A stretch of 64,000 nucleotides of DNA, from positions 186,001 through 250,000 of the forward strand of contig JAMAHW010000041.1 of assembly GCA_023627715.1 (NCBI GenBank), written 5' to 3'. The notes beneath the pieces are model-generated. The model was not told the DNA's origin, made no database searches, and worked only from the letters and a program-made list of their open reading frames with translations. This document shows, piece after piece, positions 45,375-54,239 of this stretch; the first letter of the stretch is position 1, and each line of letters opens with the position of its first letter. A program made the position numbers and the translations under genes. Origin of the DNA: Periconia sp. R9002 (lineage: Eukaryota > Ascomycota > Dothideomycetes > Pleosporales > Periconiaceae).

Positions 45375-46031
45375 ATGGCGAGCTCTCGTCAAAACTTGAA
45401 TTCTTTTACAAATTCAAATCAAGCTTCCAATCCTCAAAGCCCTGCCGCCTCCCATGGCGCAGCCAGCCAGGTCCGTACGACCAAATACAGCGGTTGCAGC
45501 AACGACGAAATTCAAGAAGATTTGCAAATCTTGGAAGACTTTTTGAGTCCCCTCTATAAGCCATTTGCTACAATGGAACAAATACGAGATGTCTACGACC
45601 TTGATTTGCAAGTCGAACTCAAGTACAACCGCGGACCAGAAATCAGCTCTCGATTTAGCGATGCGTGGGAGCGTTGGTGGCATCGTGTCCAGTCCATGCC
45701 AGACAATGTCCGAGCAGAGTATGCTTTCACGTCACTGACTGACGTCACTCATGTCAGTAATCACAGCTACGATGAAATCGATGAAGAATTGAAAAATCTG
45801 GAAGATTTCGTAGGTCCCTCATATGAGGGATCTGCTACAATGGATCAAATGCGGGATACCTACGACCATGACTGGCAGCTCGAATTGAAATACAAACGCG
45901 GACCAGTGATTGCCTCTCGCTTTGACAAAGCGTGGGAACTTTGGCGACAGCTCGTCAACTCCCTGCCCAAAAATATCCAAGCGGATTATCCGTTCATATC
46001 ACTGACTGACACCATCAAGTTCGAAGGATGA
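45375..46031 (+). CDS. Two-repeat protein of unknown function (5' half of a chimeric locus)
   Basis: An ATG-led frame of 218 residues (MASSRQNLNSFTNSNQASNP) with two ~88-residue repeats. Repeat 1 includes DEIQEDLQILEDF, ATMEQIRDVYD and SSRFSDAWERWW; repeat 2 includes DEIDEELKNLEDF, ATMDQMRDTYD and ASRFDKAWELWR. A weakly similar pattern (TMQIVKGFW ... FDPIWDRYRSL) is at the start of the module-C protein at 52982. The stop TGA at 46029-46031 overlaps the next ATG as ATGA. No known family. It may be translated alone or coupled to the next frame. Confidence 0.6.
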   Translation: MASSRQNLNSFTNSNQASNPQSPAASHGAASQVRTTKYSGCSNDEIQEDLQILEDFLSPLYKPFATMEQIRDVYDLDLQVELKYNRGPEISSRFSDAWERWWHRVQSMPDNVRAEYAFTSLTDVTHVSNHSYDEIDEELKNLEDFVGPSYEGSATMDQMRDTYDHDWQLELKYKRGPVIASRFDKAWELWRQLVNSLPKNIQADYPFISLTDTIKFEG

Positions 46032-46873
46032 CTGGACTAGATATTCGCAAACGACCTCAAAATTCCGAAGCCTTCCTTCCTTATCATGTCGCGCATCGGC
46101 ATATGCTCATGGACCTTGCAGTTGTTTTCATCAAGCAGAATCCTCACATTCAGCTTCACGTCGCTGCTGAATTCGATTGCAAGGCAGAGTGGAATAAAGT
46201 ATATCGCACGAAGTGGAAATCCTGGGCACCTTACATATATCGGTTTTTTTGGTCACGACCATCTGAGTGCATGAGTGAGCCACTCATCGATTTGGATTCA
46301 GAAGTTCTCGAAATCTCACATCAATACTATACACAAAATCAATTCTACCCTTTCGAATTTCCCGGCGGAAACCACTCCACCAATTTCCTTCGATTGCGGT
46401 CCCTGCTCTTAATAGAAGTCGAAATCAACCCTATTTACTTCTGTTCATTCCTGTCCCGAACCAAGCTCCGGGACATAGAACTGAACCGCGTTTGTCTTGA
46501 GAACGATCCACCCCAAGGATTCCAGCACTGGGTACACATATGGACTATACTGCGAGCCAATGATCAATTGGAGTGCCTAGCTTTAACTGAGCTGGCATAT
46601 TGGGATTCCCCTGACACCTTTGAATTCGAGGTACCGCAATACGCCATCAACTCCCCCAGTAATGCCTCCTGGGAGGACCGTGTCCGAATCGAGTGCGTTT
46701 TACGTAGTTTAATCGCAACATATCAACCCCACAATATACCCAACCTAGCATCGCAATCCTGGGTTGATTTTAGAGGTGTGCGGTCTGAGATAGCACGACT
46801 AGATGCGGCGGAAGACTCAGAAGTCTCAGAGGTCTCAGAGGATTCTGAAGATTCTGAAGATCCTGAAGATTAA
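46028..46873 (+). CDS. C-terminal half of an F-box family 2 protein, lacking the F-box
   Basis: A 281-residue frame beginning MTGLDIRKRPQNSEAFLPYH. It aligns with the second half of the proteins at 48 and 56 kb from their TGLD motif onward (NPHIQLHVAAEF here, RPHIQLHVTARF there; LRDIELNRVCLE against LRDVELIDVSLE), ending in a Ser/Glu/Asp-rich repeat tail. The F-box half is replaced by the unrelated two-repeat frame, to which it is joined one base out of frame through ATGA. In the full-length 48 kb gene the same GGATGACTGG bases are internal codons. Either a fused product arises by frameshift or reinitiation, or this half is silent. Confidence 0.6.
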   Translation: MTGLDIRKRPQNSEAFLPYHVAHRHMLMDLAVVFIKQNPHIQLHVAAEFDCKAEWNKVYRTKWKSWAPYIYRFFWSRPSECMSEPLIDLDSEVLEISHQYYTQNQFYPFEFPGGNHSTNFLRLRSLLLIEVEINPIYFCSFLSRTKLRDIELNRVCLENDPPQGFQHWVHIWTILRANDQLECLALTELAYWDSPDTFEFEVPQYAINSPSNASWEDRVRIECVLRSLIATYQPHNIPNLASQSWVDFRGVRSEIARLDAAEDSEVSEVSEDSEDSEDPED

Positions 46874-46959
46874 GAAATTTTCTGCGGAATTTTCCGCTCA
46901 GATGGATCATTCTTAACCACGGAGCGCGAGCCCGAGTAGCAGATGATCACTGAGCCTAT

Positions 46960-47190
46960 TGATTGCTCATCCACGAGCTCATTGACCCTCCACGGTCCAT
47001 TTACCCTTCACGGTCCATTGCTCACCAACGAGCCCATTGACCACCCACGGTCCATTGTTCATCCATGAGCTCATTAACCATTCACGGCCTATTGACCCTC
47101 CACGGTCCATTGCTCATCCATGAGCTCATTGACCTTCCAAGGTCCGTTGCTCCCAACGAGCCCCTCGGCGCCCCTCGGCGCCCCTCGGCC
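46960..47190. repeat. Right inner minisatellite, inverted partner of 43470-43880
   Basis: Units include GCTCATCCATGAGC, GCTCACCAACGAGC, GACCACCCACGGTC and GACCTTCCAAGGTC, all small inverted repeats. Arms vary together (CAT/ATG; CTT/AAG). It lies in the 3' flank of the gene ending at 46873 and ends in three GCCCCTCGGC copies. Confidence 0.9.
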
Positions 47191-47337
47191 ATCATCAAGC
47201 TTTTCAACGATAAATATCCAGGTAGTCAATCAAATTAAATACTCATTGTTTGTTACTCAATGACAGTTGTAGTTCAATTAATAAGAAGAAAAAATATAAT
47301 TGCTAACTGGTAAGCATATTACTAACACAGCTAGCAC

Positions 47338-47645
47338 TGCTCTTCGTTGAGTTCCTCGCTCTTCACTGAGTTCCTTGCTCTTCATTGAGTCCTACTCTTT
47401 ATTGAGTCCTACTCTTTATTAAGTCCTACTCTTTATTAAGTCCTACTCTTTATTGAGTCCTACTCTTTATTGAGTCCTACTCTTTATTGAGTCCTATTCT
47501 TCATTGAGTACCCTGCTCTTTATTGAGTCCTACTCTTCATTGAGTTCCCGCTCTCTATTAAGCTACTGGCTCTTCATTGAGTTCATTGCTCTTCAATGAG
47601 TGCACTGCTCGTTACTGAGTCCATGGCTCGTTACTGAGTCCACCT
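47338..47645. repeat. Right outer minisatellite, inverted partner of 43038-43310
   Basis: About a dozen units of the form CTCTTCATTGAGTCCTA, the reverse complement of the left array unit. The spacer inside it (47200-47337) also matches 43315-43470 inverted, for example GACTACCTGGATATTTAT against GACTACCTAGGTATTTAT when read from the left side. Confidence 0.9.
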
Positions 47646-48437
47646 CACCATGTCAGAAGAATTCAGTCAGGCAGACGCTGCCCAGCGACAAAACAAACTT
47701 TACAGAATGTGAAGGGTAACATCGAAGGGGTTCCAGTGGCATAATGTACATGTATTATCGTTATCGGGCTAGTTGTGGTGCTGGGATCTGATTCTCAGTA
47801 GATGGGCATAGAAATTCAAGGGTAGGCCCCTCATATAGCCCTCTAGCAATAACATTGTATAGCCATCGGCTGAATTTATGCCAAATGGTACTTCCCTATT
47901 CATAAGAAGTTCGAAATAATGCAACCGATTTCGAGAAGCACTCAGGCGTCAAATCCCCTCAACCGGCAAGATCAATTATGATGACTAACGGCGATCGTTT
48001 GGCAACTTTCGAGCTACCTCCAGGTTTACACATAGAAGTTTTTTGGCGCCGAAAAAAGACAAAAAAACAGTTTGAGTTCGCAACCGCCATAGCCCTACCG
48101 TTGAGGATGTTTCAGAAGCAAGCTCTGATGGTTATGTATGCTTCACAGATTTCTTGGCGGGGGATACCTCTGTCGCATCATAAGCATCAATGTAGCTGCC
48201 ATAATCATAATGCTCATGCGCCTGGTTGCATTGTCTCCTTGACGTTGATTCGTCCCTTGAAGTTAGCGTGAAAATTGTCACTGGTAGGCCTTCACCGTCG
48301 CCTTTACCTTCACTTTCACTTTCACTCCCTCTTTCACTCTCACTTCACCTTTTGCAACTAAAAGAGTAGTGGCTTGGCATCAGGAAACACCTTTCAAAAT
48401 CCTAGTCCCGGCCCTTCTCCTTCCCTCCCCCACCGCA

Positions 48438-49853
48438 ATGCACAATGTATTCAGTAAGTATGGCTAGGCTTTGCACAAAAAGGCACCCTTGCTAAATTTC
48501 ATGCAGCACGTGCAATCACTTGTTCCCTGCGGGCAACCATGTACCCCAGCCAAAACCGGTATTCACAGTCTCCCAGTCGAACTCACACAGAGGGTCATCG
48601 AGTATCTCGACAACAAGAGTCTTGTAGCTCTCCATTCCACCAGCCCACAACTTCGGGCGCACAGCGAGCGCGACTTCACCCAGCGTCTTTTCACCTCCGT
48701 GACTACTCTCTTGCACCCTATCGGCCTTTCCATGCTCACAGAGTTGAGTCGTTCTGAATATCGCGCCCAAAAAGTCCGGTTCGTAACGATTTATTCAAGG
48801 CCAATACAATCCAGAGAAAATGAGGACGGTGTCACCGCGCTCCAGCCTCTACAAGCCCAAGAGAGCGTCCAATCCCTAGTCAAGCTCTGGAAGGCCCTGC
48901 AGAAATTTCCCAACCTCAGAATCGTTGCTGCAGCCGATTTTGACGATGAATGGGTTATTGATGAGTTCAAGGAGTATCGCCAGAGTAAGCCTTTTGGACA
49001 CCGTCAAATCCAGCGGATGACTGGGCTGGATGTACTGGGGCCCCCCCACAATCGCCAACTTTACTCGCCGAGTCACGCTCGGTTTCGAGAGAACTTGATT
49101 GAGTTTTTGATCTGTTGGGTCCAGAGTAGGCCCCACATCCAGCTTCATGTTACAGCTCGATTTGACCGTCCAAATGAGAATTGGGATGATGACTTTCGAA
49201 AATGGAAAGAATGGGCCCCTTCAGTTCACCGCTTCAGTTGGCTTGGCTCATCCCAGCCTCGAAATCATCCTGTTCTTGAACTCAATCCGGAAATCCTCTG
49301 GGTTAAAGGTGAGAAAGACATGACTTACGAGTTTTGTGATTTACGGATTCTCAGTCACCTGGAAACTAATCCTCTGCTGCGACTGAGACACTTGAAGTTA
49401 CACGAAGTTGTACTTGAGGTGGTGCAAACTATGAACCTAATAACGAGAGGTCTATCTGCACTTCGCACAGTAGAAATGGACGGCGTGGCGCTCATGTTAG
49501 AGGGATTTGCTATGGGTACTTGGGGAATAAATTGCTGGACGTTGGTGTGGTCTGCACTCCGCGAGAATGTAAACCTGAAATCTCTGAGATTATCAAGACT
49601 CTCTTGGATTGAAAGTGCTGAAGACATCCAGCAAGACGCACCAGCATATGCCATCAATTCCAACGAAGTATTCGGTACCTGGTTTAAAAAGAACAGTGCT
49701 GAACACGACGGTTTGCTGGATTGGTGTCTTTTGATTCTCGAAGATGAGTATTCACTGGAGGAACTACCGAATAGACCATCCCATATCTGGGTAGACCTCC
49801 GTGAAGCTCTCAGCTTCCCGGAAAGGTTTCTCGAATACGTTAGGAGTCCTTGA
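48438..49853 (+). CDS. F-box-like protein, family 2, copy 1
   Basis: Exon 1 is only 9 bases (48438-48446, ATG CAC AAT), then a 60-base intron, then 48507-49853; 451 residues. The paralogue at 56 kb also has a 9-base first exon in the same phase, which supports this model over the internal ATG. The F-box-like start is IHSLPVELTQRVIEYLDNKS followed by LVALHSTSPQLRAHSERDF. Downstream are LRR-like segments (LRLRHLKLHEVVLEV, LRTVEMDGVALML) and a shared end PSHIWVDLREAL. Copies of this protein's C-terminal coding sequence appear, decayed, at 50411-50563. A 3' hairpin array follows. Substrate recognition for SCF is the family role, unproven here. Confidence 0.8.
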
Positions 49854-49984
49854 AAATCGGCATAAAGTGATGAAGACAAGAATCCAGTCCCAGCGACTAA
49901 ACATTGGACTTCTACTTATCGCATCTATTGACCGTTGTCTACAGTTCATGGCGCTCTCCGCCATGTTTTGTTTCACTGTCTATT

Positions 49985-50170
49985 TTTCTTCATAGCGTTT
50001 TTCGCTGTGTCCTTGCTTAATCCACCTTCATGGCTTTTTTCGCTGTGTCCTTGCTTCTTTCTCATTCATGGCGTTTTTCGTCGTGTCCTTGCTTCTTTCA
50101 CATTCATGGCGTTTTTCGCCGTGTCCTTGCTTCTTTCACATTTATGGCGTAATACGCTGTGTATGTACTT
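49985..50170 (+). repeat. 3' tandem array with hairpin cores after the 48 kb gene
   Basis: Units of about 46 bases built on CATGGCGTTTTTCGCTGTG and a TCCTTGCTTCTTTCACATT linker. Stem variants are AGCG-TTTTT-CGCT, GGCG-TTTTT-CGCC, GGCG-TTTTT-CGTC (a G-U pair in RNA) and GCG-TAATA-CGC. Confidence 0.85.
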
Positions 50171-50375
50171 TTCTTGCTTTCATAGCGTTATTAGATGTAT
50201 GTTCATGCACCTTTTAGTTTATGGGGTTCATCACTTTCTGTCCTCAAGCTAGCGTTTAATGCTATATTTCAACTCGATCGAACTTCTGTACTCTCCGCTA
50301 TCTGACTCAACGCCGCCTGTGATTAATTAATTTGCGTATCATGATGTGCATTAAAGTAAACAGAGCGACACTCAT

Positions 50376-50377
<2 letters not shown>

Positions 50378-50407
<30 letters not shown>
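50378..50407. repeat. T30 homopolymer
   Basis: Thirty consecutive T lie directly before the duplicated F-box gene end. The length is probably unreliable in assembly. Confidence 0.9.
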
Positions 50408-50410
<3 letters not shown>

Positions 50411-50411
<1 letters not shown>

Positions 50412-50563
50412 GAGACCCTCTCATATCTGGGTAGACACCTCCGTGAAGCTCTCGCGGTCCCGGAAGACACTCTCGAATACCTTAGAAGACGCCGACAATT
50501 TGATAAGGTGCTGAAGACAAGAGTGTAGTCCCAGCGACTACAAATTGGACCTTCACTTCTCCC
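50411..50563 (+). pseudogene. Duplicated 3' end of F-box family 2 copy 1
   Basis: This matches 49777-49918, including about 60 bases past the stop (CCATATCTGGGTAGAC...CCGTGAAGCTCTC and CCCAGCGACTA), with indels that destroy the frame. It contains no hairpin array and begins right after the T30 run. Confidence 0.8.
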
Positions 50564-51006
50564 AGGATTACCGATACCTTGTTTCCTACTAACTCTCACC
50601 ATCGGAGAAACCTGCGGTAATATCGCCGTAACCTTCCCCGCGATCGTGGCGCAACCTCAAATGACCCGGCGATGGTACCCACGCGAGGGTCTCTCCAAAC
50701 GGCCGATCGAGTCACATACATTTCAGCATGGGGAATTTGAATGGGGTAATTGTCTGGGAGCGGCTTGCACATGTTGTTAACCGCATGTGCGTTTATAACA
50801 GTCTGGATGGTGAATGAATTGGGAACTTGTGATATTTATTCATTTGTCAAGCGATTCTTCGTCGTTTACATAAAATTAATACAATGCCCTGAATTCTTAG
50901 AATACACTCATGGATTCTCAAATGCGAGAATTGGCCATTCTCTTGACATGTAGTAATGATATCATTCTAAACCAGAAGCTTGGATCCCACTACACCTTTA
51001 AGTTCC

Positions 51007-51895
51007 TTAGTCTTGTTTAGTTCTTGCTGATGAACCATCACCATGGTGCCGTTTTGACATGCGCTCGTCCGGTGGGCTTGAAGAGCGCCTATGCTTCCTA
51101 CTCGCTCGCGCGGCCGCAAGTTCACGCTCCAGGGTCGCAATTTCCGCTCTGTACCTCCTCTCTACCTCTGAATCCGAGTGGCCCGTTGGGCGGGGAGGTG
51201 GTGTCGTCGGGTATGCTGGATGCGCTGCGAATGCATAAGTCAGAAACTGAGCTGGCGAAAAATAGGGCGAGATACTTGCCTTTCGGTACTCCAAATGGAG
51301 ATTTTGGAAAGTATTCACCGCCCCGCCTCAAAGCATTGTGATATATTGTTCTAGCCTCTGCCCTAGCATTGGTTGAGGCAAAAATCACAGTCGCTGGAAC
51401 GGATTTCGGAGAGGGGCCTCGCAATGACCAAGCAGCTGCAGTAAAAGCAGGCAGCGATCCCAAAGCTGTTTTTGTTCCGCGCTCGATGTATCCGTCCCTT
51501 TGGAGCTTTTCTTCGTCTTTGGGGGTGGGACGGACATGGGTCTCAGGTGAAAGTGGCCCTTTAGGTGCGAGTCTCTGGCGCTCCTTCAGCCATCCAATTG
51601 ACGCATAGAGCTTGGGGCAGCGGCTTCCAACTGGATGTACACTACCACAGAATCCGCATTGTCCCTTGCATTGCCACATTTGTCGCTGATCGGGTGGATG
51701 CTCGCGACGTAGTCCGAAACAACGTCCGCAAGTAGCCTCGGCGCTTTTGCGAGATTCCATCAGAGCAGGAAGTTGATCACTGATTCCTTTGATTGTAGGA
51801 TCAATGTACTCGCCGGGAGGGGGTAGATAGGTGACGGGAGGGTAAGTCGTAGACTCATCGTGCGGTCGGTCGGGTGGTACAGGTAAATTAGCCAT
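51007..51895 (-). CDS. Module-A protein with coiled coil, divergent partner of the module-C gene
   Basis: Exons 51280-51895 and 51007-51224 give 277 residues. The 55-base intron has a GC donor (GCAAGT) and AG acceptor; reading through it would lose the conserved C-terminal type. Residues 23-43 are the pre-finger segment YLPPPGEYIDPTIKGISDQL. Module A is residues 56-93 (CGRC, H, QCKGQCGFCGSVHPVGSRC). RPTPKDEEKLQRDGYIE and LPAFTAAAWSLRG match the 29 kb paralogue. The C-terminus is a coiled coil (SEVERRYRAEIATLEREL) with a basic patch (RKHRRSSSPP). It is transcribed away from the module-C gene at 52574. Function unknown; two zinc sites are inferred from the eight Cys/His. Confidence 0.78.
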
Positions 51896-52573
51896 GACAG
51901 GCTTTTGAATACATACGGCGGTTGAAGTTGGAAGAGAAAAAAGCAGTGACGGGATGGTGCTGGGAAGCTGTAGCTTAGGTCTTGGCGTTGGGTGCAGACA
52001 GCAAACGTAGATGAGCTCACGTGATTGTTGGGTACATAGGTATGTATGTACAATCATCACCTGCAATAGCATTGATTAAGGTACTCTACTCCACGGGATT
52101 AAATGAATTGCGGTCCAACTCAACATTACAAGCGTTCACAGACTTCCAATTAGTACATATCAGTTGATGTATGTATGTATGTAGGTATGCGTGTGCTAAA
52201 AGAAGCTGAGTGAATGTGTAGACGCCACGAAATCTATATCAGCATACATCATGTACATCATACGCAATTGAGGATTGGAAGAAATTAAATCACAGACATG
52301 AAGTGCAAATAACATTTACAGTGATATGATGCCTTATAATGTGAAACCATACACTCAAATCTATTCTACGCCAGGTAGACTTACCGACCTACCCACCTAC
52401 GTACTCAGCGTTAGTGCCACGCTAGTGGCTTTGCCGCCGTACGGCATCAAAAGCTTTCCCACAGTCTTTCCTCCCCTTCTCTTCCTTTGTCCTACACGGT
52501 ATGTTTGAACCTACCCCCTACCTCTCCCTTTCTACCTCTCCCTTTGTCGAGGTAGCCTGCTAACAAAGCTTAG
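51896..52573. promoter_or_regulatory. Shared upstream region of the divergent A and C genes
   Basis: This is 678 bases between start codons, containing ATGTATGTATGT simple repeats near 52.17 kb. A GTATGT donor at 52500 and a GCTAAC branch with AG acceptor at 52572 suggest a 5' UTR intron just before the ATG of the right-hand gene. Confidence 0.45.
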
Positions 52574-54094
52574 ATGGTCGATCAAACAGATCAGAATGCA
52601 GGTCCACCACCATCCAACAGTCAAAACAGTCTAAACAGTCAACTGAGTCCCGGTGACCATGCCCTCTTACAGCAAATACGTGAGCAAATGCGTGAGGAAG
52701 CACTAGAGCTAGAGCGGATTCTCCAACGAATGAAGCTCTGGGGGGAACTAATTGATAACCTTCTGTCCACCGCACCGCTACCCCAATTCCCACAGCAGGC
52801 AGAGTCCAGCCGCTCACAGGAGCCGGTAGACTTAAGCCGCTCGCAGCCCCCACGGTCAAGTCACTCGCAGCAGGCACATTCCAGCCGCTCACAGGAGCCG
52901 GTAGACTCGAGCCGCTCGCAGCCAATACCGTGAAGTCGCTCACAGCCCACACTAATCCCAGAGGATGAACTAACCCCAAACATGAGTCGTTCATTATCTC
53001 AACTCCTTCGTGACGTGGAGAGATGTGAGAAGAACTGGGATCTGGGCACTATGCAAATAGTCAAAGGTTTCTGGACCCATGAAGCACGGTCTAAGATCCG
53101 CACGCACAACAACGGAATGTATCAGTCAACTTTCGATCCTATCTGGGATCGTTATCGGTCACTATTGATGAAAGTGCCCCCGGAGCATCAAGACGTGTTT
53201 CGCGTCCCTCAGGCCCTCCTAAAGTCTCGCTATGCGAATGTGGCAACTGCAGCAGCACAGAATCCTGCACCAAACCCTGCATCATCCAAGAGGAAGGGTA
53301 GGGATGATCCTGCCCCACAGAGTCCAGCGTCCTCCTCTACATCATCCAAAGGGAAAGGGAGAGCAGGACCTGGTTCACAGTCCCATGGGCCTGAACAGAG
53401 GCTTCCTCGCCCGCACGGATCACCACAGAAGCCGCTCATTGAGTGGACAGTGGATGAGGCCGTCCGCGCCATCGCCACCGGTTACGATCTTCCTTGGAGC
53501 AAAGACTGGAAGAAGATGCCAGTGCAAAACTCTGCAGTCAATTGGGACAGGCATCAGCCCAGCTGGAATGCCAACGACTTCCCGACCACAGACGTTCGCA
53601 TTCATTACCGGGTTCAAAATGGCAAGTTTGATACCATGCACATGGGTCCTGCAAAGCTTGGTCTTCCAGCATCTCAGGACCCTGGTATCTGCTATGGTAT
53701 CTATTTGACGCCGCCAGGTAGCAAGTTTGCTTGTCCGTACAAAGATATGCCAGACCAGTGCATGTGGAGCCACAACCTCACGCAAGCGCAACTGGACTAT
53801 TTGTACAAGACCAACCGCATCAGCTTCCTCCTGGCTGCGAACATTGTCACCAGCTCCAGGAACCACCGCCCTGCGGGTAAGCGAACTTTGCTTGAGTATC
53901 CAGACCCAATCCCAACCGCCCAAGGTAACCTCAGTGTGGAGGCAGACAGCACCGACCGTGGCAACCGTCGAGGAGGTGGTCCATTCCCTGGTCCCTCTAG
54001 TCCCCAAGTTTCCGCTTCCGCCCTCTATCGCGCTCCCCGTTCACCTCCGGAAGGCCCTCAGCCCAAGAGGTTGAAGAGGGAGTGGCAGGATTGA
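52574..54094 (+). CDS. Module-C protein, interrupted by one in-frame TGA
   Basis: The frame is open from the ATG at 52574 to 54094 except for TGA at 52931-52933. It could be annotated as two frames, 52574-52933 and 52982-54094 (370 residues). The sequence on both sides belongs to the same Ser-Arg-Ser-Gln repeat tract (DSSRSQPIP, stop, SRSQPTLIPEDE), so one ancestral gene is likely. In order: a coiled coil (LLQQIREQMREEALELERIL), the SRSQ tract, a helical region (TMQIVKGFW ... IWDRYRSLLMKVP), a Ser/Lys-rich linker, then module C: TGYDLPWSKDWKK and C-x13-C-x8-C-x3-H in KFACPYKDMPDQCMWSHNLT, with QLDYLYKTNRISFLLAANIV. This is the same C-terminal domain as in the 25 kb fusion protein. A 3' hairpin array follows. 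Confidence 0.7.
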
Positions 54095-54239
54095 AAGGCT
54101 TTTCGCATGGCCTTGACGGTCCGTGTCTCTTTACTTTACTTTTTTTTTTCTTTTGTTTGTTCCTTCTTCCTAGTCTCCCTGACTCGGTCCCACGTTTTCA
54201 TTCTCGGTTTTGTTAACCGGGTGCTTCTTAGCCCTATAG

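Larger units (their letters stand above)
46874..48437. other. 1.56 kb: right inverted arm, then promoter of the next F-box gene
   Basis: Apart from the two arrays above, 47.65-48.44 kb holds no supported gene. Just before 48438 there is a CT-rich tract (CTTTCACTTTCACTCC-like), usual for fungal promoters. Confidence 0.5.
49854..51006. other. Intergenic with array, T run and duplicated gene end
   Basis: Besides the items listed separately, a perfect 12-base palindrome AATGATATCATT lies at 50955-50966, about 40 bases beyond the stop of the minus-strand gene at 51007. Confidence 0.5.

Noticed and set aside
43038..47645. CRISPR-like direct repeats
   Set aside because: Units are contiguous and imperfect with no unique spacers, and the DNA is eukaryotic.
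50378..50563. Retrocopy of the F-box transcript
   Set aside because: A poly-A tail would lie 3' of the sense copy; here the T run is at its 5' side.
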